Positions 40,885 to 50,786 of a DNA stretch of 64,000 nt are shown one piece after another. The stretch comes from Bacteroides sp. OF04-15BH (GTDB lineage Bacteria; Bacteroidota; Bacteroidia; Bacteroidales; Bacteroidaceae): assembly GCF_003477995.1 (NCBI RefSeq), contig NZ_QUEM01000018.1:1-64000 (forward strand). Reading direction: 5' to 3'. A program made the translations under genes and the position numbers. Position 1 is the first letter of the stretch; the number at the start of each line of letters is the position of its first letter. Below the pieces are notes generated by a model. The model saw only the letters and a program-made list of their open reading frames with translations. It was not told the origin of the DNA and did not search any database.

Positions 40885-43800
40885 ATGGTAAAGCTAAAGC
40901 AATATAGTGATCGCTTCTGCGAATCTGATTTTGAAAATGCATTTATTGCTTTTTTAGAAAAAGAGGGCTGGACGTATTTGTCTGGTGACAAGATTGTGCG
41001 TGATAATCAAAGGGAGGTACTTATAGAGAAGGACTTAACAGACTTTTTGACAAGTAACAACACGGATCTTGAAGCAGATGAGATTCAACAGATTGTTGAT
41101 ACAGTCCGTCTTGTAGGAGCAGAAACAGATTTTGCCACTCTCCATAAAGTTTATGGATGGATGGTTTATGGGGTGAACCTTACAGTCAAAGATGGTTCTA
41201 CAAGAAACATTGCTCTTATTGATTTTAGTAAACCGCAGGAAGGTAAACCATCTAAAAATATATTTCGGGTAGTCAATCAGTTCTCTGTAGAATATGTAAA
41301 CAATGGTCGTATAAAAAACAGGCGCCCTGATATCATTCTCTATGTGAATGGTATGCCACTCTGCATCATAGAACTGAAAAATCCGGCAGATGAAAATGCT
41401 ACTATTGAAGATGCGTGGGAACAAATAAATTTACGCTATTGGCGTGACATCCCCCATTTGCTGCATTATTGTCCGTTGGCTTGTATAAGTGATGGGGTGA
41501 AAACACGCCTTGGTACGGTACGTACACCTTACGAACATTTTTATGCTTGGCGAAGGGTTAATGATGGTGATAAAGTTTCTACATCACCATTTGATGAGAT
41601 GCGAACAATGGTTAAGGGAGTATATGAACCGGAACGTTTCCTAGAAATTTTTCGTGATTATATCTATTTTCAGGATAAGGAGTTTGATGATAATGAAAAA
41701 GAGATTGTGTGTCGCTATCCTCAGTTTTTTGCTACACGACTCCTTCGTGAAAGTATTGTGAAATCCGTTAAGGAGAAAAGCGGAAAGGGTGGTACCTACT
41801 TTGGGGCAACTGGATGTGGGAAGACCTATACAATGGCCTTTCTTGCACGTCAACTTTCTATGCGCTGTACTTCAGAAATTGGTTCTCCAACTATTTTAAT
41901 GATAGTGGATCGGGATGATTTGCAAAAACAAGGCAGTAAGTTATTTACTAAGAGTAAAGAGTTTTTGGGTTTAGGCGAAGTGTCTGTAGTACCTACACGC
42001 AAAAAGCTAAGAGAAGAACTTGCAGCCCGTGAAAGTGGAGGATTTTATATTTGTACCATTCAGAAGTTTTGCGACCGTGAGGATGACCCTATCGGATTAA
42101 TTAACGAGCGTTCCAACATCATCTGTTTTAGCGATGAGGCTCACCGTACTCAATTGGAAAGTGCCAAACGAATAAAATTCAGCAAACCCAATGATGATGG
42201 AAACGAGTTGTTGGATAAAGCCAATGAACAAATGAAGGCGGTGCTGTCAAAACCTTATGCCAAAGTTCTCCGTGAAGCCTTGCCTCATGCTACTTTTGTG
42301 GGTTTCACCGGTACGCCTATTGCGGAAACTTATCAGACTTTTGGAGCGGAAATTGACCGTTATACAATGGATCAGGCTGTAGCTGATGGTATTACTGTGC
42401 CAATTAAATATCATCCTAGAATAACTAAAGTGCTTTTTGATAAGGAAAAGATCAGAATGGTAGAAGAATATTATAAGGGATGTGCAGAAGAAGGCTCTAC
42501 ATTGGAAGATATTGAGGCAAGTAAGAAAGCAATGAGTTCGCTTCAAGTAATTCTAGGTGAACCGCAAAGATTGGAGCGTCTTGCTGTGGATATACATGAC
42601 CATTATATAAAGGCATGTAGTGGTGATCCTGACCGTGTACAAAAAGCTATGATCGTTTGTTCTAAACGTGAAATAGCCTATAATTTACTTACCATTTTTC
42701 AAGAAAAATATCCGGAATGGTTTGAATTAAGAAAAACGCCGGAAGGTGTTTCTTGTACAGACGAAGAATTGAAAGAACTGTCAGAAATGCCTACTATGGC
42801 AATGGTTGCAAGTGTTGGCAAGAATGATCCCAAAGAGATGTATGATTATCTTGGGGGCGTAACAAATGACAAACGTTCTGAGAAACTGGATGCTGCATTT
42901 AAACAGGAGAAAAGCAATTTCCGCGTTGTAATCGTGGTGGATATGTGGATTACAGGTTTCGATGTGGAGAGTCTTACGTATCTATATAACGATAAGCCTT
43001 TACAAAAACATACTCTTATTCAGACAATTAGTCGTGTAAACAGAAAATATCCACGAAAAGATTTTGGTTTTGTAATTGACTATATCGGCATACGGGATAA
43101 TATGCGGGAAGCTATGAAAATGTATGGCGGTGGCGGTAATACCTTTGCACCTACTGACGATGATGTGGAACAGGCAACTACTATTTTCAGAGAATATTTG
43201 TCTATACTTAAGGATTTGTTTAAGCAAATGGATTTAACTCCTTTCCTTAATCCGGAAACAGATCCTGTCATACGTTATGCATTATTGGCTAAAGTGGCAG
43301 AGTATATTTTCAAGTCGAATGAACTGCTTAATTTGGCTTCAGAAGATGGCAAAAAGGTAAAGAGAGTATCATTCAAAACCTATTTTTTGAAAGTTGTAAA
43401 ACGAATGCGCATAGCATACGATATTTGTCAGCCTTCAGGTAATTTATCTGATGAAGAATCTGCCTTAGCTCAATGTTTTATGGCTATTGCCGGTTTTGTC
43501 CGGAAAATGAGTGGAACCGATGCACCTGATACGGAAACTATGAATCGCAAAGTAGCGAAAATGGTAGAGGAGGCTTTGAGATACACCAAAGTAGAAAGTG
43601 TGTTGGATATCGGAGAAGAGGAGGACATATTTAGTCCAGAGTATTTTGAGAAATTGTCTGATGTAAAAATGCCTGCCTCAAAATTGGAGTTATTGGTAAA
43701 AATGCTGAGGAAACAGATTACAGAATATGGTAGAACTAATCAGGCTGCGGCAAAAAGATTTATGGAAATGTTGGAAGAAACCATCAAACAATATCATGAA

Positions 43801-44802
43801 CGCCGTAAATATTTAAGTGCAGAAAAAGCAGGTGAAACTCAAGAAGCTACATCAGAAGAAATAATAAAAAAGGCCACAGAACAAGCTTTGAGAATCTTGC
43901 AAGAAATGCAGCAGGACAGAGAAAGTTTCAGAAAATTGAACCTTACTTTTGAAGAGAAAGCTTTTTACGACATTTTAATTATGTTGCGTGATAAATTTAA
44001 TTTTGAGTATGGTGAAGATAAGGAAATAGACGGAACAATTATTAACGAAAAATGCAGAGTATTAGCTCGTAAAATAAAGGAGATAATAGACTTGAAATCA
44101 AGTGTGGCAGATTGGCTTAATAATCCACAGATGCGTAGCCAATTAAAATATGCTGTAAAGGTATGCTTAGTAAATAATGGTTATCCACCAGAATATTCTC
44201 CAGAAGCTTTTCGTCAAGTAATGGAGCAGGTTGAGAATTTCAAGGAAAATGCTATAAAATCAGCAAAAGAGGTATTGGCTAATAGTAAAAACATGGATAA
44301 AAAATCAAATACTTTAGCTCGTATCATAGATGCTGCTTCAGTGAATCAACGTTTTGTAACTCATTTGCCTTATTATTCCAGTATAAAGGCTGCTTGTCAT
44401 GACTTGTCTGAAATTGGAGTACCGTACGAGGATGTGAAGTGGATAGATGTGTCTGATGAATTGTCACACTTGGATAAATCAATGTTTGTGGTTCGTGCTA
44501 TGGGTAATAGTATGCAGCCTAAAATAAATGATGGTGATTATTGCGTCTTTTCACGTTATACTGGTGGAAGTCGTGAAGGTGAAATTGTTTTGGTAGAAGG
44601 GTATAATATCAAAGACTATGATAGTGATAATATAGCTTGCACGATCAAAAAATATCATAGTGAAAAAAGAGTTACCGAAAATGCTTGGGAGCATACTTGC
44701 ATTGAATTGATACCACTAAACAATGAATATAAGCCATTCAAATTGAGTTCAGAAGATGCATTTCAAGTATTAGGAGTATTGAAGAACGTGATACATAATT
44801 AA
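40885..44802 (+). CDS. hsdR: Type I restriction endonuclease subunit with C-terminal S24/LexA-like protease domain
   Basis: The 1305-residue protein has the standard HsdR order: PD-(D/E)xK nuclease (Asp149, Glu163, Lys165 in RPDIILYV...IIELKN), helicase Walker A GATGCGKT (Lys313), SDEAH (Asp417), VGFTGTPI, and QTISRVNRKYPRKDFG. After the helical DUF3387-like region (to about 1120) come some 165 extra residues: HLPYYSSIKAACHD, then MFVVRAMGNSMQPKINDGDYCVF with Ser1209 in the S24 SMxP motif, and CTIKKY with Lys1255/1256 as the likely general base, ending ELIPLNNEYKPF...VLGVLKNV. Ordinary HsdR proteins end near 1000-1150 residues. The extra domain resembles LexA/UmuD-type self-cleaving proteases and could control the enzyme after DNA damage; this is inference. 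Confidence 0.88.
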   Translation: MVKLKQYSDRFCESDFENAFIAFLEKEGWTYLSGDKIVRDNQREVLIEKDLTDFLTSNNTDLEADEIQQIVDTVRLVGAETDFATLHKVYGWMVYGVNLTVKDGSTRNIALIDFSKPQEGKPSKNIFRVVNQFSVEYVNNGRIKNRRPDIILYVNGMPLCIIELKNPADENATIEDAWEQINLRYWRDIPHLLHYCPLACISDGVKTRLGTVRTPYEHFYAWRRVNDGDKVSTSPFDEMRTMVKGVYEPERFLEIFRDYIYFQDKEFDDNEKEIVCRYPQFFATRLLRESIVKSVKEKSGKGGTYFGATGCGKTYTMAFLARQLSMRCTSEIGSPTILMIVDRDDLQKQGSKLFTKSKEFLGLGEVSVVPTRKKLREELAARESGGFYICTIQKFCDREDDPIGLINERSNIICFSDEAHRTQLESAKRIKFSKPNDDGNELLDKANEQMKAVLSKPYAKVLREALPHATFVGFTGTPIAETYQTFGAEIDRYTMDQAVADGITVPIKYHPRITKVLFDKEKIRMVEEYYKGCAEEGSTLEDIEASKKAMSSLQVILGEPQRLERLAVDIHDHYIKACSGDPDRVQKAMIVCSKREIAYNLLTIFQEKYPEWFELRKTPEGVSCTDEELKELSEMPTMAMVASVGKNDPKEMYDYLGGVTNDKRSEKLDAAFKQEKSNFRVVIVVDMWITGFDVESLTYLYNDKPLQKHTLIQTISRVNRKYPRKDFGFVIDYIGIRDNMREAMKMYGGGGNTFAPTDDDVEQATTIFREYLSILKDLFKQMDLTPFLNPETDPVIRYALLAKVAEYIFKSNELLNLASEDGKKVKRVSFKTYFLKVVKRMRIAYDICQPSGNLSDEESALAQCFMAIAGFVRKMSGTDAPDTETMNRKVAKMVEEALRYTKVESVLDIGEEEDIFSPEYFEKLSDVKMPASKLELLVKMLRKQITEYGRTNQAAAKRFMEMLEETIKQYHERRKYLSAEKAGETQEATSEEIIKKATEQALRILQEMQQDRESFRKLNLTFEEKAFYDILIMLRDKFNFEYGEDKEIDGTIINEKCRVLARKIKEIIDLKSSVADWLNNPQMRSQLKYAVKVCLVNNGYPPEYSPEAFRQVMEQVENFKENAIKSAKEVLANSKNMDKKSNTLARIIDAASVNQRFVTHLPYYSSIKAACHDLSEIGVPYEDVKWIDVSDELSHLDKSMFVVRAMGNSMQPKINDGDYCVFSRYTGGSREGEIVLVEGYNIKDYDSDNIACTIKKYHSEKRVTENAWEHTCIELIPLNNEYKPFKLSSEDAFQVLGVLKNVIHN

Positions 44803-44913
44803 TGGATAATATGTTCACTGGTCAATAAAAATAGTACTGCTCGTTTACAGATTGATTCTGGGAAAGATATATTGTTTTATTCCTAAGGTATAGTAAAATA
44901 TGCTATAAACAAG

Positions 44914-44953
44914 TTGCGCTCCAAAGGTCTTATAACAGACTTTTGGAGCGCAA
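44914..44953. terminator. Hairpin between convergent hsdR and L,D-transpeptidase genes
   Basis: A 17-bp stem with one G-U pair joins 44914-44930 and 44937-44953 around a 6-nt loop. There is no T-run on either side, so efficiency is uncertain. The 44803-44994 spacer is otherwise AT-rich. Confidence 0.6.
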
Positions 44954-44994
44954 TTCATAAAAATGAGACGATTTGTTATTTCTGGGGGAACTTT

Positions 44995-45729
44995 TTACAA
45001 GCTCTGAGTGCCAAGCGTATTGCCGTTCTCGGTGTCGTTCAGGATGCTGCTCTGCGCCAGATAGTTTTCTTCGGGCGCATAGATGAACATCACGCTACCG
45101 CCCTTGATGGTGTTGATGATGGGGCGGGTGAGTGACGGCGGGATGGCCGGACAGCCGAAACTGCGGCCCAGACGACCGCTGCGGGCGGTAGACGGGTGGG
45201 CATAGGCGGCACCGTGCATCACGATGGCGCGCTGGCGGGCATTGTCGTTCACTCCCTTTTCCAGTCCGTCCAGACGGAGGGAGTAGCCGTTGCTGCCCTG
45301 ATAAGTTTCGTTGGTGAGATAAAAGCCCAGTGAACTTTTGTTGGAGCCGTTCTGGTTGGAAAAAGAAGTGGCATAGTTGCCGCCGCTGTTCCGTCCATGG
45401 GCCACGACAGATGAGTAAAGCAGTTTTCTTGCTTGCATGTCGATAACAGCCAGTCGCTTTTCGGTAGAAGCCTTGGAAAAATCAATTACTGTAAGGATTT
45501 CTTTCTTTCGGTCGCTAATCTTGTAGTATCCCACGAAAGCCTGATGAAAGGCGTCCTGACTGATGAGAGAGTCCAGATGCATGGTTTCGTACATGCTTTG
45601 CCAAGCCGGTACGACATGCAGGTTGGTAGCATTCAATGTGTAATCACTGTTTTGTCCGGATTCCATTTGAGTAAGCAGAGATGCGCCGGGCAAAAGCAAA
45701 AAAAGTACTGAACAAAAAAGACGTATCAT
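44995..45729 (-). CDS. YkuD_2-type murein L,D-transpeptidase family protein
   Basis: Start 45729 (MIRLFCSVLFLLLPGASLL) gives a proper signal peptide; upstream codons lie in the next gene's end. The 244-residue exported protein has HGAAYAHPSTARSGRLGRSFGCPAIP, the His and Cys193 of the L,D-transpeptidase active site in the YkuD_2 arrangement. It may form or trim 3-3 peptide links in peptidoglycan or attach proteins to it. A good -7 element (TATCTTTG) lies at 45753-45760. It follows another L,D-transpeptidase gene on the same strand. Confidence 0.85.
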   Translation of the reverse strand: MIRLFCSVLFLLLPGASLLTQMESGQNSDYTLNATNLHVVPAWQSMYETMHLDSLISQDAFHQAFVGYYKISDRKKEILTVIDFSKASTEKRLAVIDMQARKLLYSSVVAHGRNSGGNYATSFSNQNGSNKSSLGFYLTNETYQGSNGYSLRLDGLEKGVNDNARQRAIVMHGAAYAHPSTARSGRLGRSFGCPAIPPSLTRPIINTIKGGSVMFIYAPEENYLAQSSILNDTENGNTLGTQSL

Positions 45730-45752
45730 TGCACAAAGAATTATATCGGCGG

Positions 45753-45760
45753 CAAAGATA
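45753..45760 (-). promoter_or_regulatory. -7 promoter element of the YkuD_2 gene
   Basis: TATCTTTG on the minus strand matches the consensus; the start site would be only about 15 bp before the ATG at 45729. Confidence 0.5.
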
Positions 45761-45814
45761 CGTCTTTTCTTTATATCGCTAAATATCAGTAGGTTTAAAA
45801 AAGATAAAGAATTG

Positions 45815-46855
45815 TTATTCAAGTACGATGACCAGCGTGCTCCACGTGGGCGCCCAGTCGTAGATGAACTGTGCGTGCGAGGTGGCGTTGCGCACACACA
45901 TGTGCGAGCGGGGCGTGGTGCCCAGCGACCAGCTGTATTCAATCTGCTTGGTGGCCGGCTTGTTTACGGGCACTCCGTGAATGTGCGCTCCGTTGGTGAA
46001 GCGGCTGGCATAGGGAGCATAGCCTCCGATTTCCCGGGTTCCGTCCTTCCAGAAATACATGTTGCGTTTTTTCTGTTGCAGCACAAAGATGCCCAACGGG
46101 GTTTCCTGACCGTAGGGCGGGTTATGCTTGCCCGTGGTGGCGGGATTCATGCTCCGGATTTTCCACTTGCCCCGCTCCACGAATTCCAGCGTGGCGATGT
46201 TCTGGTCCTTGCGGTCCACCACAATCACATGGGAGAAGAACACCGAGTCAGCCAGTTCATACAGATAGCGTTTCGGCACCATCCATTCCTTTTCGATGAG
46301 CAGCGGCTTTACCCGCACGAAACTGCCCTCTTCGCCCAGATAGGCGGCGATGCTGCCGTCCGGTCCGTACAGCTCCGGCGTGATGGTGTCCTCCGGCGCA
46401 TAGAGCGGCACGGATTGATAGCGGGATACGCCCAGTGTGTCGGACACCAGACGCGCCTTGTTGTACTTGTATTTCTTGACGAGCGGCGGGTATTGGTTCT
46501 GGTTCTTGTAGTTCTGCATCACCACCCAGCGTGTGGGGTTCTGCTGCACATTCTCCACAAAGGCCAGACTGCTGCGGATGGCTTCCCACTTGAAACTGCG
46601 GGTGGTATCCTGATAGGGATATACATCCTCCAGCGTGTATTTGTCATAAAGAAACTCTTTGGTGAGCAGAATGTCTTCGGGCAGCAGGGGCGGGATGATC
46701 TCTACGACAGATTCTTCTGCTGCTTCGGGAGGGGGCAGGACGATGCTGTCCTGTTCCGGTTTTAGGGAATCTGTTTCTTGCGGGGTGTTCAAGCATCCGG
46801 TCACGGAACTGAGCAGGACGCCGGCACCGATGACCGTCTTCAAAGCGTAGCGCAT
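45815..46855 (-). CDS. L,D-transpeptidase (YkuD domain) lipoprotein
   Basis: Start 46855 (MRYALKTVIGAGVLLSSVTGCLNTP) gives a lipoprotein signal with Cys near residue 21. After a Pro/Glu-rich linker and a helical domain comes the YkuD domain (about 210-346): HVIVVDRKDQNIATLEF, TTGKHNPPYGQETPLGIF, HIHGVP (His291, His293) and SHMCVRNA with catalytic Cys320. It would cross-link or modify peptidoglycan in the periplasm. It is transcribed toward the YkuD_2 gene from a consensus promoter at 46900-46930. Confidence 0.88.
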   Translation of the reverse strand: MRYALKTVIGAGVLLSSVTGCLNTPQETDSLKPEQDSIVLPPPEAAEESVVEIIPPLLPEDILLTKEFLYDKYTLEDVYPYQDTTRSFKWEAIRSSLAFVENVQQNPTRWVVMQNYKNQNQYPPLVKKYKYNKARLVSDTLGVSRYQSVPLYAPEDTITPELYGPDGSIAAYLGEEGSFVRVKPLLIEKEWMVPKRYLYELADSVFFSHVIVVDRKDQNIATLEFVERGKWKIRSMNPATTGKHNPPYGQETPLGIFVLQQKKRNMYFWKDGTREIGGYAPYASRFTNGAHIHGVPVNKPATKQIEYSWSLGTTPRSHMCVRNATSHAQFIYDWAPTWSTLVIVLE

Positions 46856-46899
46856 GGTATTCAAGTTTAAGATTTTTATAAAACAATCATTCGTGCCTT

Positions 46900-46930
46900 C
46901 AAATATATCGTTTTTTTCAGAAAAGCCCAA
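46900..46930 (-). promoter_or_regulatory. Promoter of the L,D-transpeptidase gene
   Basis: On the minus strand TTG (46930-46928), a 20-bp spacer and TATATTTG (46907-46900) fit the consensus. Divergent from the promoter at 46983. Confidence 0.65.
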
Positions 46931-46982
46931 CGATACCTTAATAAAAAAGAGAATTCTGCTTTTTTATGCGCCTTCTTTGCAT

Positions 46983-46990
46983 TATCTTTG
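46983..46990 (+). promoter_or_regulatory. -7 promoter element of the DUF4375/smpB/metH unit
   Basis: TATCTTTG matches the consensus, 23 bp before the start codon at 47013. No clear -33 TTG. Confidence 0.45.
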
Positions 46991-47012
46991 TATTCTGTTT
47001 TAAAGAAAGAGT

Positions 47013-47528
47013 ATGGAGAAAAACGAAATAACGGTGCGCGACGCCGATTTGTGCGCTGCGGCACAGGAAGGAATGGATGAGTTTATCGCCGTCTTCACCA
47101 ACCGATATCTGGAGGTGCTGGGTGGTGCGCTCACAGGCGAGAACATGCACATGCTGAACGGCGAGCAGATTTCTCTGCTGGCCTACATCATGTTTCGTGA
47201 CGAGGTGATGGACGGCGGCTTCGTGCAGCTGATCCACAACGGCTACGGCCCTTTCATCTTTGAAAATCCTTTTGCCAAGGCCATGCGCCTGATGGGAGCG
47301 CACGATTTTTCCAAATTAGTGTATAAGGGACGCAAACTGTATGAGAAATACCGCGACGAGCTGACCCGCGAATGCTCCGACGAGGAGTTCATGGCGCTGT
47401 TTGAGCAATTCAGCGAGTTCGATGAGCTGGACGACGCTTTCGTGGAGATGGAAGAAGAGGTGACTGCGGCATTGGCTCATTATGTGGATGAGCATATCGA
47501 TCAGTTTGCAACCATTGTGAAAGAATAA
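47013..47528 (+). CDS. DUF4375 (DMP19-like) protein
   Basis: The 171-residue cytosolic protein is helical with the DUF4375 core: [41 protein letters not shown] and [24 protein letters not shown]. The family includes DMP19, proposed as a DNA-mimic protein in Neisseria; whether this one does so is unknown, though its high Glu/Asp content fits. It stands 2 bp before smpB, so the two are probably co-transcribed. Confidence 0.75.
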   Translation: MEKNEITVRDADLCAAAQEGMDEFIAVFTNRYLEVLGGALTGENMHMLNGEQISLLAYIMFRDEVMDGGFVQLIHNGYGPFIFENPFAKAMRLMGAHDFSKLVYKGRKLYEKYRDELTRECSDEEFMALFEQFSEFDELDDAFVEMEEEVTAALAHYVDEHIDQFATIVKE

Positions 47529-47530
47529 TT

Positions 47531-48001
47531 ATGGCAGAAAAGAAAGTAAAAGTAAAGACGGTCAATATCAAGAACAAGCGGGCTTCGTTCGACTACCTTC
47601 TGCTGGACAAATATACGGCGGGCATTGTGCTCACCGGTACCGAGATCAAGTCGATCCGTGCCGGCAAGGCCAGTCTGGTGGATACCTTTTGCTACATCCA
47701 CAACGGCGAGGTGTGGGTGAAGAATATGTATGTGGCCGAATATTCCTACGGTTCATACAACAACCACGCGGCCCGTCGCGACCGTAAGCTGCTGCTCAAC
47801 CGTAAGGAGATCCGCAAATTGCAGCAGGACATGAAGAGTCCGGGCTTTACGCTCGTGCCCACCTTGCTGTTCCTCAACGAGAAGGGCATGGCCAAGCTGG
47901 ACATCTATCTGTGTCGCGGTAAGAAGGAATACGACAAGCGACAGACGCTGAAGGAGAAGGAAGACCGCCGCGAGATGGACCGCAAGATCAAGAATTATTA
48001 A
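47531..48001 (+). CDS. smpB: SsrA-binding protein SmpB
   Basis: The 156-residue protein matches SmpB along its length: [123 protein letters not shown]. It binds tmRNA and brings it to stalled ribosomes. It lies 2 bp after the DUF4375 gene and 23 bp before metH. The tmRNA gene itself is not in this window. Confidence 0.97.
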   Translation: MAEKKVKVKTVNIKNKRASFDYLLLDKYTAGIVLTGTEIKSIRAGKASLVDTFCYIHNGEVWVKNMYVAEYSYGSYNNHAARRDRKLLLNRKEIRKLQQDMKSPGFTLVPTLLFLNEKGMAKLDIYLCRGKKEYDKRQTLKEKEDRREMDRKIKNY

Positions 48002-48024
48002 GAATAGTGGTTATAGACAAAAAC

Positions 48025-50766
48025 ATGACAATACAGGAAACTATCAGAGAGCGCATCCTGATTCTGGACGGAGCTCTGGGTACGGTGATTCAGGGCTATC
48101 ATCTGACGGAGGATGATTTCCGTGGAGAGCGGTTCCGCGATCTGCCCGGACAGATGAAAGGCAACAACGACATGCTCTGCATTACCCGTCCGGATCTGAT
48201 TCAGGAGATTCACGAGGCCTATCTTCAGGCCGGAGCGGACATTATCGAAACGAACACATTCAGTGCCCAGCGCATTTCCATGGCCGACTATCATCTGGAG
48301 GACTGTTGCCGCGAAATCAATCTGGAGGCCGCACGCATCGCACGCCGTGCCGCCGACCGCTTTACGGCACTCACCCCCGAAAAGCCCCGTTGGGTGGCCG
48401 GTTCGGTGGGACCTACGAACAAGACCTGTTCGATGAGTCCCGACGTGAACAATCCCGGCTATCGGGCGCTGACTTTTGACGAGCTGGCTGCGGCCTATCA
48501 GGAACAGATGGAGGCGCTGATTGAGGGAGGCGTGGACTTGCTGCTTATCGAAACGATTTTCGACACGCTGAATGCCAAGGCTGCCATTTATGCGGCCGAG
48601 GAAGCGATGGCGGCAGTGGGCCGTCAGGTTCCTCTGATGCTTTCCGTAACGATTACCGACCGCACGGGACGTACCCTGTCCGGTCAGACGCTGGAAGCCT
48701 TTTTGGCTTCGGTGCAGCATGCGCCGCTTTTCTCGATTGGTCTGAACTGCTCGTTCGGAGCGCGGGATATGAAGCCGGCCTTGCGCAGTCTGGCTGCCCG
48801 TGCACCTTATTATATATCTGTCTATCCGAATGCCGGTCTGCCCAACAGTATGGGAGGATATGACCAGACACCGGAGATGATGGAGGAGGAGATGAAGGAG
48901 TTTGTGGATGAGGGACTGGTGAACATCATCGGCGGTTGCTGCGGTACCTCGCCGGAGTTTATCGCTCGCTTTACAAATATTGTTCAGGGAGCCCGTCCGC
49001 ACCAGCCGGTGCCTGCGCCCGACTGTATGTGGGTGAGCGGTTTGGAACTGCTGGAAGTGAAGCCGGAAATCAATTTCGTGAATGTGGGCGAACGCTGTAA
49101 TGTGGCCGGATCGCGCAAGTTCTTGCGTCTCATCAACGAAAAGAAATACGAAGAGGCCTTGGGCATCGCCCGCAAACAGGTGGAAGACGGTGCTCTGGTG
49201 CTCGACATCAATATGGACGACGGACTGCTCGATGCGCGTGAGGAGATGGTCACTTTCCTGAATCTGCTGGCTTCGGAGCCGGAAATCTCCCGCATCCCCA
49301 TTATGATCGACTCTTCGAAATGGGATGTGATCGAGGCCGGACTGAAGTGTCTGCAAGGCAAGTGTATCGTCAATTCCATTTCTCTGAAAGAAGGCGAGGA
49401 GGTGTTTCTGCACCATGCCTGCCGCATCCGCCGCTTCGGTGCCGCGGTGGTGGTGATGGCATTCGACGAGAAGGGACAGGCTGATACTTATGCCCGCAAG
49501 ATAGAAGTGTGCGAGCGTGCCTATCGTCTGCTTACAGAAAAGGTGGGCTTCAATCCGCATGACATCATTTTCGACCCGAATGTGCTGGCCATTGCTACGG
49601 GAATGGAGGAGCACAACCATTATGCGGTGGACTTTATCGAAGCTACCGGATGGATCCGGCGCAATCTGCCTGGAGCACATGTGAGCGGAGGTGTGAGCAA
49701 TCTGTCTTTCTCTTTCCGCGGAAACAATTATATCCGTGAGGCCATTCATGCCGTATTCCTTTATTATGCTACCCAGCAGGGCATGGATATGGGTATCGTC
49801 AATCCGGCCACTTCGGTGATGTATAGCGATATTCCGGTGGATGTGCTTGAGGCAATCGAAGATCTGGTGCTCGACCGCCGTCCTGACGCATCGGAACGCA
49901 TGGTGGAGATTGCCGAACGAATGAAGGCCGAGCAGACTGCGGTGACCGGACAAGAGCATCAGAAGAAGGACCTGTGGCGGGAAACAACCGTAGAGGAGCG
50001 CTTGCAATATGCTTTGATTAAAGGTATCGGTGACTATCTGCAGGAAGATCTGGATGAGGCTTGCACCCGTTACGAGCATGCGGTGGATATTATCGAAGGA
50101 CCGCTGATGGCCGGTATGAACACTGTGGGCGACCTGTTCGGTGCCGGAAAGATGTTCCTGCCGCAGGTGGTCAAGACCGCCCGAACGATGAAGAAGGCCG
50201 TGAGCATTCTGCAACCGCTCATTGAGGCGGAGAAGGTGGAAGGTTCTTCGGCCGGAAAAGTGCTGATGGCTACTGTGAAAGGTGATGTGCACGACATCGG
50301 AAAGAATATTGTGGGCGTGGTGATGGCCTGCAACGGTTTTGAGATTGAAGACTTGGGTGTGATGACACCGGCCGAACTGATTGTGGAGCGTGCCTTGCAG
50401 GGACATCCCGATCTGATCGGTCTGAGCGGACTGATTACTCCGAGCCTGGACGAGATGGTTCATGTGGTGAGCGAACTGAAAAAGGCGGGCATCACAACAC
50501 CGGTGCTGATCGGTGGCGCCACAACCAGTCGCCTGCATACGGCACTGCGCATCGCTCCGGCTTACGACGGACCGGTGATTTGGGTGAAGGATGCCTCACA
50601 GAACACCATGATTGCCCACAAATTCCTGAGTGCGGCCACACGCGATCAGGCCTTTGGGGAATTGAAGCAGGAGCAGGAAAAACTGCGTCAGGGTGCTGCG
50701 GAAAACAAACCTCAACTCACTTCGCTGGAGGATGCCAAGGCCAACCGGTTGAATCTTTTTGATTAG
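48025..50766 (+). CDS. metH: Cobalamin-dependent methionine synthase lacking the reactivation domain
   Basis: Start ATG 48025 (MTIQETIRERILILDGALGT) fits homologues better than GTG 48007. Of 913 residues: homocysteine-binding barrel (about 1-315) with zinc Cys242 and Cys305-Cys306 (GGCCGT), folate barrel (about 335-620), cobalamin cap and B12 domain (about 650-890) with DVHDIGKN, His756 being the cobalt ligand. It then ends ENKPQLTSLEDAKANRLNLFD: the about 300-residue AdoMet activation domain of E. coli MetH (1227 residues) is absent. That is common in Bacteroides, so reactivation must come from another protein. No B12 riboswitch seen upstream. A terminator follows at 50787. Confidence 0.93.
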   Translation: MTIQETIRERILILDGALGTVIQGYHLTEDDFRGERFRDLPGQMKGNNDMLCITRPDLIQEIHEAYLQAGADIIETNTFSAQRISMADYHLEDCCREINLEAARIARRAADRFTALTPEKPRWVAGSVGPTNKTCSMSPDVNNPGYRALTFDELAAAYQEQMEALIEGGVDLLLIETIFDTLNAKAAIYAAEEAMAAVGRQVPLMLSVTITDRTGRTLSGQTLEAFLASVQHAPLFSIGLNCSFGARDMKPALRSLAARAPYYISVYPNAGLPNSMGGYDQTPEMMEEEMKEFVDEGLVNIIGGCCGTSPEFIARFTNIVQGARPHQPVPAPDCMWVSGLELLEVKPEINFVNVGERCNVAGSRKFLRLINEKKYEEALGIARKQVEDGALVLDINMDDGLLDAREEMVTFLNLLASEPEISRIPIMIDSSKWDVIEAGLKCLQGKCIVNSISLKEGEEVFLHHACRIRRFGAAVVVMAFDEKGQADTYARKIEVCERAYRLLTEKVGFNPHDIIFDPNVLAIATGMEEHNHYAVDFIEATGWIRRNLPGAHVSGGVSNLSFSFRGNNYIREAIHAVFLYYATQQGMDMGIVNPATSVMYSDIPVDVLEAIEDLVLDRRPDASERMVEIAERMKAEQTAVTGQEHQKKDLWRETTVEERLQYALIKGIGDYLQEDLDEACTRYEHAVDIIEGPLMAGMNTVGDLFGAGKMFLPQVVKTARTMKKAVSILQPLIEAEKVEGSSAGKVLMATVKGDVHDIGKNIVGVVMACNGFEIEDLGVMTPAELIVERALQGHPDLIGLSGLITPSLDEMVHVVSELKKAGITTPVLIGGATTSRLHTALRIAPAYDGPVIWVKDASQNTMIAHKFLSAATRDQAFGELKQEQEKLRQGAAENKPQLTSLEDAKANRLNLFD

Positions 50767-50786
50767 AATCAGAATAGAATATAGAG

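Noticed and set aside
37497..44953. Restriction island as an integrase-borne mobile element
   Set aside because: No integrase, transposase, tRNA target or flanking direct repeats were seen; only the AT-rich composition suggests transfer.
45812..46765. 317-codon plus-strand frame opposite the L,D-transpeptidase
   Set aside because: The minus strand carries a full YkuD protein with catalytic residues; the plus frame is its shadow.
47998..50538. 846-codon minus-strand frame opposite metH
   Set aside because: Shadow of the metH coding sequence; no family features and unusual His/Gln content.
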